In this document: positions 7,543 to 15,032 of the stretch, piece by piece
Layout of the letters: each line of letters begins with the position of its first letter
Position numbering within the stretch: the first letter of the stretch is position 1
Assembly: GCA_964624465.1 (NCBI GenBank)
Contig: CAZUZD010000033.1
Coordinates: 1-30,262 of the forward strand
Direction of reading: 5' to 3'
DNA from: CAZUZD01 sp964624465
Lineage (GTDB): Bacteria > Planctomycetota > Planctomycetia > Isosphaerales > Isosphaeraceae
Length of the DNA: 30,262 bases
Position numbers and translations under genes: made by a program
The notes under the pieces: generated by a model
What the model was told of the DNA's origin: nothing
Databases searched by the model: none
Seen by the model: the letters and a program-made list of their open reading frames with translations, nothing else

Positions 7543-10500
7543 TCAGGCGAGCAGCTGGCGGAGCGACTCCGGTTCGACCGGCTTGACCAGGTGGGCATCA
7601 AACCCGGCGGCGGCGCTCTGGCGACGATCGGCCTCGGTGCCATATCCGGTCAGAGCGATCAGGGTCAGTCCCTCCAGCGTCGGCTCGGCGCGGAGGCGGC
7701 GGGCGACCTCGTAGCCGTCCATGCCGGGCAGGCCGATGTCCAGCAGCACCAGGTCGGGCCGCAGCTCGAGCGTGGTGCGGACCGCGCTCGGGCCGTCGCC
7801 GGCCATCTCGGTCTCGTGGCCCAGCCGCCGCAGGAGGCGGGCCAGCGTCGTCCTGGCGTCGAGGTTGTCGTCGACGATCAGCACCCGGCGCCGGCGGCCG
7901 GGCCGCGCCGGCGGCCGATCGGGCGGAGCCTCGGCGGGCGCAGACCCGACGGCGAGCGGTAGCCGCACGACGAACTCGCTGCCGGCGCCCAGCCCCGGAC
8001 TGGTGGCCTCGACCGTCCCGCCGTGCATGGCCACCAGGCGGCGGACGAGCGTCAGGCCGATCCCGAGTCCGCCCTCGGCGCGGTCGATCGAGCGGCTCAC
8101 CTGGGTGAACAGGTCGAAGATCCGGGGGAGCATCTCGGCGGGAATCCCCATCCCGGTATCGGCCACCCGGATTGCCACGAAGTCGCCCTCGGGAGCGGCC
8201 GAGAGTGAAGTCCGGCCACCCTCGGGGGTGTACTTGGCGGCGTTGTTCAGCAGGTTCAGGACGACCTGAGCGAGCCGGGTGGCGTCCCCCTCCACGGCGA
8301 GGCCCGCCTCGGGCAGCGTGAACTCCAGCGTTTGCCCTCGGGCGTCGAAGAGCGGCCGACTCGCTTCGACGGCCGCCTCCAGGAACGTGCTCACCCCGAG
8401 ATGCGTCTTCGTGAGGGTGATCTTGCCCTGGGTGATCCGGGACACGTCGAGCAGGTCGTCCACCAGGCTGGTGAGGTGCCGCACCTGGCGGTCGATCACG
8501 GCACGGGCCCATTGGAGCGTCGCCGAATCGTCCTCGGCCTCGTCGAGGATCGAGATCGCGTTGCGGATCGGCGCCAGCGGGTTGCGCAGCTCGTGCGCCA
8601 GCATCGCCAGGAACTCGTCCTTGCGACGGTCCTGCTCGTGGAGGTCGTCGAAGAGCCGTCGGATCCGCCCCTCGGCCTCCTTCTCCTGGGTGATGTCACG
8701 GACCTCGAGGACCGTGCCGGCCGCTGCGTCACCCCGGCGGATCGGCCGCGCGTTGCACAGGACCGGAAAACACTGCCCGTCCTTGCGGACGAACACGCCC
8801 TCATGGCCGCGCAGGTTGAATTCATGGAGTACCGGCCGGTCGACCGGCCGGTTCGCGATCGACGCGGGCCGGCCGTCGGGCGGGTGGTGCTGAACCAGGT
8901 CGTGCAGGATCCGTCCCTCGGCTTCGGCGAAAGGGTAACCCGTCATGGCCTCGGCCGAGGGGTTCATGAAGGTGCAGCGGCCGGACGTGTCCAGCATGAA
9001 GATGGCCGTGGTGGCGTTGTCGGTGATCGTCCGCGTCAGTTCGAGCTGGGCCTCGAGGCGGGTAGCGGCCTGCTTCCGCTCGGTGATGTCCTGCGCCACG
9101 TAGCAGTACCGCACCGGCGTCGGGGTCCCGGGGCCGATCGGGCAGACCATCACCGAGAGCCACCGGTCCCCGGCGGCGGTCAGAGACTCGGTCTCGAAAT
9201 GCACCGGGCCGCCCAGGCTGCCGCTTTGTCGGTAATGCCCGAGCCAGCGCTGGATCACTTCGGGGGGAACGCCGAGCTCGCTGCTCAGGCGGCCGCCGGT
9301 CGTGCCGGGCTCGACACCAAAGAAGCCGCAGGTGGCCGGGTTGTCGTAGAGGTGCCGGATGTCGTCGCCGACAAGTTCGACCACGCCCATGCAGAGCGGG
9401 GAGCTTTCATAGAAGGCTCGCAGCGTGGCCTCGCTCGCTCGCATCCGGGCCTCGGCCGCCTTCGATTGGGTCAGGTCCTGGACCGTCACGATGTAACGGT
9501 CTTCCAGGCCGTCGATCGTGGCGAACCCGATCAGCACCGGCACCCGGGACCCGTCCTGGCGGATGTACTCCTTCTCGAAGGGCGTGCAGGCCCCGCGCTG
9601 ACGGCATTCCTCGATCGCCTTCGCGTCCAGGCTCAGGTACTCGGTCGGGGTCGCGTCACGCCAGCGAAAGGTGCCGGCGTCCAGGGAGCCGCGGGTGGCC
9701 CCGGAGAGCCGCAGAAGCTCATCGTTGGCCTCCAGCCAGCGGCCGTCGGCATGCGAGATTCCGACGCCGACTACGCCCGACTCGTAGAGCCTCCGGAACC
9801 GGGCCTCGCTCAGGCGGAGGGCCTCCTGCGCCTGACGTGACCCGGTGACCTCGACGATCATGATCCCGATCCCCACCACTCCGGCCGGAGTCCGGATCGG
9901 AAAGTAGTCTCCCAGCCAGTAACCGGTGTGGCCCGGGCGCCGGGGGTCGGGCCCCGCAATCTCGAGATCCCGGATCGGCTGCCCGGTCGCGAGCACCGAT
10001 CGGTAGATCGATTCGGCCTTCTCGAACAGATTCGGGACCACCTCGGCGACACTCCGACCCAGGTGGTCTGCGATCGGTTTCCCATTGATGCGGGCCAGCA
10101 CCTCGTTGACCCGGAGGAATCGGAACTGGTCGTCGAGGATCGCTAGCCCCACGGGGCTGGCCGCGAAGAGGGCATCGAGCAGGCTGCGGTCGTGCTCCCG
10201 CTCGTCGGCGACGCACTTCCGCTCCGTGATGTCTTCCGCCAGGCCGACGATCCGCACCGTTCGCCCGAGCGAGTCGACGATCGGGATCGCGCGGTCGCGG
10301 ATCCAGCGCTCCTCGCCATCCGGCCGGCCGATCCGGTACTCCTCGACGGACGGCTGTCCGGCGAGCTGCCGGCCCACGCCCTCGACCATCCGACGGCGAT
10401 CCTCGGGATGGATCGCGTCGAGGAATGACCGGGGATCACGATACAGTGACTCGCGACTCCGCCCCCAGATCCGTTCGTACGACGGGCTCACGTACTCCAT

Positions 10501-11274
10501 CCGGGGCTGGTTCTGGTCGGCGATGTAGACGACGTCGTCCAGGTTCTCGGCGAGCTGTCGCAGCCGCTCCTCCTGGTCCCGGTGCCGGGACTCGGCCGCG
10601 GTGCGGGCGGTGAGGTCGACCAGCGCCAGGCCAAGTCCGATCGTGCCCCGGCCGGGCACCTGCACCGGGGTCACGCTCGCGAGCACCGGCTGAGGCCCGC
10701 CGATCTCGTGCTCGCGGTGTGGCACCCCGGACTCGAGGGTCCGCCGGCACAAGGGCTCCAAAGCCTCCCAGTAGCCCGGGAGCATCGCGGCAGCGGACCG
10801 CTGGTCGGGGGGCTCGACACTCCGGCCCGGGAGGCCGATGAGCGTGGCATTGGCCGCGACCAGGTTCAGCTCGAGGTCGAGCCACCCGATCCCGATCGGA
10901 ACGGCGTCGAGAAGCCCCTCGGTCGACACTCCCAGCGGAGTCGGTCCGGACCGGGATCGTCGCGTTCGTTCCTGAACCGCGATTGCGATGGCCCCCGTGA
11001 CCAGGAAGAAGGCGGGGGCCCAGGGGTCCAGATCGGTGCCCCGGGGTGGCACCGTGACGGCCGCAACGGCTCCGAGCACCAGGGCGAGCGCGGCCGCCCC
11101 GGATCCGGAGCTGCCGGCGGCGATCAGCACCGAGACGAGATACCAGCGCCAGGGGCTATCATCGCCGAGGAGCGGGGCGAGCGCGGCCCGGCTGGCGGCC
11201 GTGAGGGCCACCACCACGAGCGCGGTCGATCCGGCGCGGGCCGATCGGCGCCAGTCCGGCCGTCGCGTCGTCAT
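7543..11274 (-). CDS. Membrane PAS-rich hybrid histidine kinase with receiver
   Basis: 1,243 residues, ATG at 11274 with AGGGG about 12 nt upstream. The N-terminus has three or four hydrophobic segments (about 17-34, 43-74, 85-101) that anchor the protein in the inner membrane with little periplasmic loop. Six PAS-like domains follow (about 110-223, 236-352, 360-478, 488-603, 612-733, 738-863), several ending in the DIT-ER/K motif of PAC segments. Next come HisKA with His894 in MLAHELRNPLAPI, HATPase_c (about 995-1108; NLLNNAAKYTPEGG, DTGMGIP, GGLGIGLTLVRRL) and a terminal receiver (about 1130-1243) with phosphoacceptor D1179 (LLDIGLPGMDG), T1209 and K1231. The protein ends exactly at the receiver. 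With no output domain, it probably passes phosphate to a separate Hpt protein or regulator, or the receiver tunes the kinase. The ligand is unknown. Confidence 0.93.
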   Translation of the reverse strand: MTTRRPDWRRSARAGSTALVVVALTAASRAALAPLLGDDSPWRWYLVSVLIAAGSSGSGAAALALVLGAVAAVTVPPRGTDLDPWAPAFFLVTGAIAIAVQERTRRSRSGPTPLGVSTEGLLDAVPIGIGWLDLELNLVAANATLIGLPGRSVEPPDQRSAAAMLPGYWEALEPLCRRTLESGVPHREHEIGGPQPVLASVTPVQVPGRGTIGLGLALVDLTARTAAESRHRDQEERLRQLAENLDDVVYIADQNQPRMEYVSPSYERIWGRSRESLYRDPRSFLDAIHPEDRRRMVEGVGRQLAGQPSVEEYRIGRPDGEERWIRDRAIPIVDSLGRTVRIVGLAEDITERKCVADEREHDRSLLDALFAASPVGLAILDDQFRFLRVNEVLARINGKPIADHLGRSVAEVVPNLFEKAESIYRSVLATGQPIRDLEIAGPDPRRPGHTGYWLGDYFPIRTPAGVVGIGIMIVEVTGSRQAQEALRLSEARFRRLYESGVVGVGISHADGRWLEANDELLRLSGATRGSLDAGTFRWRDATPTEYLSLDAKAIEECRQRGACTPFEKEYIRQDGSRVPVLIGFATIDGLEDRYIVTVQDLTQSKAAEARMRASEATLRAFYESSPLCMGVVELVGDDIRHLYDNPATCGFFGVEPGTTGGRLSSELGVPPEVIQRWLGHYRQSGSLGGPVHFETESLTAAGDRWLSVMVCPIGPGTPTPVRYCYVAQDITERKQAATRLEAQLELTRTITDNATTAIFMLDTSGRCTFMNPSAEAMTGYPFAEAEGRILHDLVQHHPPDGRPASIANRPVDRPVLHEFNLRGHEGVFVRKDGQCFPVLCNARPIRRGDAAAGTVLEVRDITQEKEAEGRIRRLFDDLHEQDRRKDEFLAMLAHELRNPLAPIRNAISILDEAEDDSATLQWARAVIDRQVRHLTSLVDDLLDVSRITQGKITLTKTHLGVSTFLEAAVEASRPLFDARGQTLEFTLPEAGLAVEGDATRLAQVVLNLLNNAAKYTPEGGRTSLSAAPEGDFVAIRVADTGMGIPAEMLPRIFDLFTQVSRSIDRAEGGLGIGLTLVRRLVAMHGGTVEATSPGLGAGSEFVVRLPLAVGSAPAEAPPDRPPARPGRRRRVLIVDDNLDARTTLARLLRRLGHETEMAGDGPSAVRTTLELRPDLVLLDIGLPGMDGYEVARRLRAEPTLEGLTLIALTGYGTEADRRQSAAAGFDAHLVKPVEPESLRQLLA

Positions 11275-11482
11275 CGTTTCGAACCCCTGACCAGCTTCAG
11301 CTCACCGGATCTGGAAACATAAAAAATAGGCAAAACCCCCGGATCGGTTCCACCCCCTTCCGACACGGGCACTCCCCGGCTCAGGGGCCTCGCACGGGCA
11401 CTCCCCGGCTCAGGGGCCTCGCGTGGAACGAACGCCCCCTCGCCCCCAACATCGAGACCGATCAGGTCCGGGCGAGGCCGGC
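11275..11482. other. Intergenic region with AT-rich tract and tandem repeat
   Basis: Between the ABC exporter stop and the hybrid kinase start. The part next to the kinase (about 11310-11335) is an A/T-rich run (cataaaaaataggcaaaac on the plus strand) that stands out from the roughly 70% GC surroundings and is the likeliest place for the kinase promoter, although no clear -35/-10 pair is seen. The remainder is largely the 29-bp duplication listed separately. Confidence 0.4.
11364..11421. repeat. Two perfect head-to-tail copies of a 29-bp unit
   Basis: Copies at 11364-11392 and 11393-11421 are identical over 29 bp and directly abut; each begins cacgggcactccccgg and ends caggggcctcg. On the minus strand each copy carries CCCC-TGAGCC-GGGG, a small potential stem. 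The repeat lies 62 nt downstream of the ABC exporter stop, so it may form paired transcript-end hairpins, or be a recent slippage duplication with no function. Confidence 0.85.
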
Positions 11483-14296
11483 TCACCAGTAGATGTAACG
11501 GCGGAAGAGGTCGCGGTCGCGGGCCGGCAGGGCGTCGACATCGGGGACCAGGAACCGGTTATCCTCGGCGTCGATCAGGACCTTCCCGCGCTCACCAAAG
11601 TCCTGCGCCTGGCTCTGCGACCACCGCATCGTGATCCGGTTAGGCCCGTGGTCGGTGATGACGTCCAGGAACAGGAAGCCGTACTCGAGCTTCACCCGGG
11701 AGATGGCTTCCACCCGCCTCAGACAGTAGCGTCGGGAGAGAGCCGAGTCGATGAGGGTCCGCTCGGCCTCGGACCAGCGGTCGAGGTGCCGCAGGATGCC
11801 CAGCTCGTGCTCGTGGCCCTCACGGTCCCAGGTCCGCAGGCTGATGAAGTCGTGGGGCCGGGCGGCGGGGAAGCAGCGGACGGCGAACACGCCGCGGTGC
11901 CGGGTCCCGTCGGCCAGCTCCACGTCCAGGGCCCCGAGCTCGCCGCCCAGGAGGCGGATCGAGCCGGGCTCGAACCAGGTCGGGGTGAAGGCGGACTCGT
12001 CGGCCGGCTCGAAGGCCTCGGGCTCGTCGATCGGATCGTCCTCGGGTTCCTCCAGGGCGGCGGCGAACTTCTGGTTCCGGGCGATCTGCGACTGGATCTT
12101 GACCAGCCTGGCGTAGCGGCCGTCGAGCTTCATCAGGTCGCGGTGCGGGCCCTCCTCGGCCAGGCTGCCGTGGTCGAAGACGAAGATCCGGTCCGAGTCG
12201 CGCAAGGTGCTGAGCCGGTGCGCGATGGCGATCGTCGTTCGGCCCCGGGTCGCCACCCGGAGGGCCTCCTGGATCGCCTTCTCCGACTCGGTGTCGACGC
12301 TGCTGGTCGCCTCGTCGAGGATCAGGATCTTCGGATCGTAGAGCAGGGCCCTGGCGATCGAGACCCGCTGGCGCTCGCCGCCCGAGAGGCCGGCCCCGCG
12401 CTCGCCCAGCCAGGTGTCGTAGCCCAGGGGGGAGCGGAGGATGAAGTCGTGCGCCTGCGCGGCCTTGGCCGCGCCGATCACCTCCTCGCGGGTGGCGTCG
12501 GGACGGCCATAGACCAGGTTGTCGCCAATCGTGCCGCGGAACAGGAACGGCTCCTGGAGCACCACCCCGATGTGGCTGCGAAGCGCGCTGGAGGACAGGT
12601 CGCGGATCTCGACGCCGTCGATCAGGATCCGGCCGGTGTCGACGTCGTAGAACCGGCTGATCAGGTTCACCAGGGTCGTCTTGCCGCTGCCACTGCGGCC
12701 CACCACGCCGATCTTCTCCCCCGGCCGGATCGCGAAGTTCAGGTTCTTGAGCACCGGCCGGTGCTTCTCGTAGCCGAACGTGACGTTCTCGAACTGCACG
12801 GCGCCCTTGGGCTCGGCCAGCGCCCGGGGGGCCTGCGGCTCGCGGGTCTCGGTCGGGGTGTCGAGCAGCTCGAAGACCTTCTGGCACCCGGTCAGGAAGC
12901 TGGTCAGCCAGGTCGTGAGCTGCGACAGGGTCGAGAGCGGGGCGTAGAACATCGCCAGGTAGGCGAGGAACGCCATCAGCGAGCCGATGGTCATCTTGCC
13001 GGCCAGCACGTCGCGGCCGCCCACGTACCAGACGATCAGGCCGCCCAGGCTGAAGACGATCGCCATGATCGAGGAAAAGGCGGCCGTCGAGTACTCGACG
13101 TTCATCCGCGAGCGCCTGAGGTAGTCGCTGCTGCGAGTGAACCGGTGGTACTCGCGGTCCTCCTGCGCGAACGCCTTGACCACCCGGATGCCCGAGAGCA
13201 TGCCCGAGAGGGTGCCCGACTGCTTGTTGGTCGAATCCCAGTAGCGGTAGTACTTGGGGTAGACCCGCTTCCAGAAGTAGAGGCTGCCGCCCACGACCAG
13301 CGGGGCCGGGATCAGCGTGAAGAAGGCGAGCTTGGCGTTCAGGGTGAAGAGCATGGCCCCGACGGCCACCACCTGCACGATCTGGAGCAGGAAGCCGCCG
13401 GTGACCTGCTGCAACAGGCTGTGCAGCACCTCGCTGTCGCTGGCCACCCGGCTGACCAGCGAGTTGACCTGGTGCTTGTCGTAGTAGCCCACGCCCAGCT
13501 CGTTGAGCTTGGCGACGAGCTGCGAGCGCAGGTCGAAGGTCAGGTCGACGCCGACGCGGCACGAGACCAGGCTCTTGATCCAGTTGACGATCCCGAGCAG
13601 GACCCGCGTGCTGGCCAGGGCGAGCACCACGAAGAGCAAGGCCGTCATCAGCGAGGGGGCGGTCGCGGGCGCCAGCTGACCCTGGGACAGGATGCCGTCG
13701 ACGAGGTACTGCTGGAGCTTGGGCGGGACCAGCTCAGCCGCGACGCCCAGGATCATCAGGCCCGACATGACGAGGGCCGACTTCCACTGAGGCCGCAGGA
13801 GCTGCCAGAGTCGCGTCACGATCTTCTTGCGGGGCAGGCAGCGGGGGCAGGGCTCGCCGGGGCTGGCGAGCCGCAGGCCGCAGGCGCCGCAGTGGTTCGT
13901 GTCGGGCGGGGCCATGTCCTGCTCGTCGACCTCGCCCTTGGAGCGCAGGCCTTCGAGGCGATCGGCCAGGTGGTGGAACCGCGGGGCCAGGGCGTTGGAG
14001 TAGCGCGCCAGGTCGACCCAGCCGCCCTCGACATAGGCCTGGAGGAAGCCCGAGCCGACGGCGCCCTGCGACCGGAACTTCTCGACCCGCTCCATAGGGA
14101 CGTGACCGACCAGCGCGGGCTCGGCCGGATCGTCGGTGACCACGGCCAGGTTCTGCCGGGTGGCCACCACCCAGTGCCGCCGCTCGACGCCCTCGAGCGA
14201 CAGGTCGCTGGTCTCCGAGAGCAGGATCGGGATGCCGTTGAGCTGGTGCCGCTCGAGCAGCTCCTTGACGCCGCCGGGGACGGTTTCCGTGTTCAT
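11483..14296 (-). CDS. ABC exporter half-transporter with PH-like, zinc-ribbon and DUF1854-like domains
   Basis: 937 residues from ATG 14296 (MNTETVPGG). An in-frame GTG at 14362 would add 22 residues rich in Pro, Arg and Ala, which looks less like protein. Residues 1-125 resemble a bacterial PH-like fold. A four-cysteine ribbon follows (C136, C139, C150, C153). The exporter transmembrane domain spans about 165-475 and the nucleotide-binding domain about 498-735, with Walker A GRSGSGKT (533-540), signature LSGGERQ (637-643), Walker B ILILDEATS (D661, E662) and H-loop His693. After an acidic linker (about 748-772), residues 780-937 match my recollection of DUF1854, including the ending RDLFRRYIYW. 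It should work as a homodimer in the inner membrane exporting an unknown substrate. DUF1854 proteins have been linked elsewhere to cyanophycin-associated ABC systems, but no cyanophycin gene is visible here. Confidence 0.88.
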   Translation of the reverse strand: MNTETVPGGVKELLERHQLNGIPILLSETSDLSLEGVERRHWVVATRQNLAVVTDDPAEPALVGHVPMERVEKFRSQGAVGSGFLQAYVEGGWVDLARYSNALAPRFHHLADRLEGLRSKGEVDEQDMAPPDTNHCGACGLRLASPGEPCPRCLPRKKIVTRLWQLLRPQWKSALVMSGLMILGVAAELVPPKLQQYLVDGILSQGQLAPATAPSLMTALLFVVLALASTRVLLGIVNWIKSLVSCRVGVDLTFDLRSQLVAKLNELGVGYYDKHQVNSLVSRVASDSEVLHSLLQQVTGGFLLQIVQVVAVGAMLFTLNAKLAFFTLIPAPLVVGGSLYFWKRVYPKYYRYWDSTNKQSGTLSGMLSGIRVVKAFAQEDREYHRFTRSSDYLRRSRMNVEYSTAAFSSIMAIVFSLGGLIVWYVGGRDVLAGKMTIGSLMAFLAYLAMFYAPLSTLSQLTTWLTSFLTGCQKVFELLDTPTETREPQAPRALAEPKGAVQFENVTFGYEKHRPVLKNLNFAIRPGEKIGVVGRSGSGKTTLVNLISRFYDVDTGRILIDGVEIRDLSSSALRSHIGVVLQEPFLFRGTIGDNLVYGRPDATREEVIGAAKAAQAHDFILRSPLGYDTWLGERGAGLSGGERQRVSIARALLYDPKILILDEATSSVDTESEKAIQEALRVATRGRTTIAIAHRLSTLRDSDRIFVFDHGSLAEEGPHRDLMKLDGRYARLVKIQSQIARNQKFAAALEEPEDDPIDEPEAFEPADESAFTPTWFEPGSIRLLGGELGALDVELADGTRHRGVFAVRCFPAARPHDFISLRTWDREGHEHELGILRHLDRWSEAERTLIDSALSRRYCLRRVEAISRVKLEYGFLFLDVITDHGPNRITMRWSQSQAQDFGERGKVLIDAEDNRFLVPDVDALPARDRDLFRRYIYW

Positions 14297-14435
14297 GTGA
14301 GGCGCCAGTCGCTCCGCTGCAGGACGGGCCGGATCGATCACCCCCGGGCCGCCGCGGGTCACCCACGTCGGTGCCGTCGGGCCCCGGGGGCGGGCCGCAA
14401 TGCTGGGATCTTACGGACGACCGTCAAGCGGCCGC

Positions 14436-14457
14436 CGGATCGTGGGTTCACGATCCG
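14436..14457. promoter_or_regulatory. Perfect 9-bp inverted repeat, 4-nt loop
   Basis: CGGATCGTG (14436-14444), ggtt, CACGATCCG (14449-14457). It lies 140 nt upstream of the ABC exporter start on that gene's leader side. It may be an operator or a hairpin in the 5' leader. No T-run follows on either strand. Confidence 0.4.
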
Positions 14458-14506
14458 ACCACGGACACCCCCGGAGCTCCAGACCGGCCAGCCCACCGCG
14501 CGGTCG

Positions 14507-14539
14507 CAGTAAATCGTTCACGCGCTATCAGTAAAATCG
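14507..14539. repeat. Spaced direct repeat CAGTAAATCG / CAGTAAAATCG
   Basis: Two near-identical AT-rich boxes at 14507-14516 and 14529-14539 start 22 bp apart, i.e. two helical turns, inside a GC-rich spacer. Such an arrangement suits a response regulator or other dimer binding one DNA face. It lies upstream of both divergent genes, 210 nt from the ABC start. Confidence 0.4.
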
Positions 14540-14732
14540 ATACAACACCCCCGGCCCGCCGCCGACGCCCCCTGGCCAGCCCGCCGTCCAGGCCGGTCGC
14601 GTTTCGCCAAATCAACAGTCGCCTCCGCGAATCGACCGACATGGCACCGGTCAGGCTCCGCCGCGCTCGATCCCGGGCCGGGGAGCGTCCGGGGCGAGTC
14701 GGTCGACTGACCGGAGGACGCAGTCTGGACGA

Positions 14733-14762
14733 TTGACAGGGTTTTCGCGGGCTCGATACCAT
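14733..14762 (+). promoter_or_regulatory. Sigma70-like promoter for the giant exoprotein gene
   Basis: A perfect -35 box TTGACA (14733-14738) is followed after 18 nt by TACCAT (14757-14762), four of six matches to TATAAT. It points toward the gene starting at 15033, giving a leader of roughly 260 nt. The -10 overlaps the first of several palindromes, which is a common layout for repression. Confidence 0.5.
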
Positions 14763-14796
14763 GCTTACTTGCATGGTGTTGGCACCAACCCGGGTT
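14758..14796. promoter_or_regulatory. Cluster of three overlapping palindromes at the predicted transcription start
   Basis: In order: ACCATGC-ttactt-GCATGGT (14758-14777, perfect 7-bp arms), GTTGG-ca-CCAAC (14778-14789) and AACCCGGGTT (14787-14796). They begin in the -10 box of the promoter and run through the likely start site, so they could be operators or a structured 5' leader of the giant gene's transcript. Confidence 0.4.
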
Positions 14797-15032
14797 CGGG
14801 AGCCCGGGGGTCTCGCTCGGGACGTTCCGCGCGGGTGGGAGACGGATTGTGACGGCGTTAGGGGCTGAGGCCATTCCGCAGGCTTCGGCGACCCTTGACG
14901 CCTGCCGTCCCACCCCGCATGTTCGAGGTGCCCTGCGCCGTTCCGCCCGCACGGTCGCCCGATCGCACTCCTCCCAGTTCTGAACCAGTCCGCCACGCTC
15001 CCAAGCGGCGGCTTCATCGCGAGGTCAGCGAA

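Larger units (their letters stand above)
14297..15032. other. Divergent intergenic region (736 bp)
   Basis: Separates the minus-strand ABC exporter from the plus-strand giant exoprotein gene. No gene is supported. The reading frame of the giant protein is open upstream to 14895, but those 46 codons are Pro/Arg-rich and precede a good ribosome site, so they were left out. Regulatory-looking elements (hairpin 14436-14457, direct repeats 14507-14539, promoter 14733-14762, palindromes 14758-14796) are listed individually. Confidence 0.55.

Noticed and set aside
10143..10528. CRISPR-like or repeat structure in the kinase genes
   Set aside because: The recurring similar words in both kinases come from homologous PAS/PAC motifs within coding sequence, with no regular spacer-repeat organisation.
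14895..15032. Longer N-terminus for the giant exoprotein
   Set aside because: The 46 extra residues are Pro/Arg-rich and lack any signal sequence, whereas ATG 15033 has a GAGGT site and places the LEPRSLM motif at residue 44, as in other LEPR-XLL proteins.
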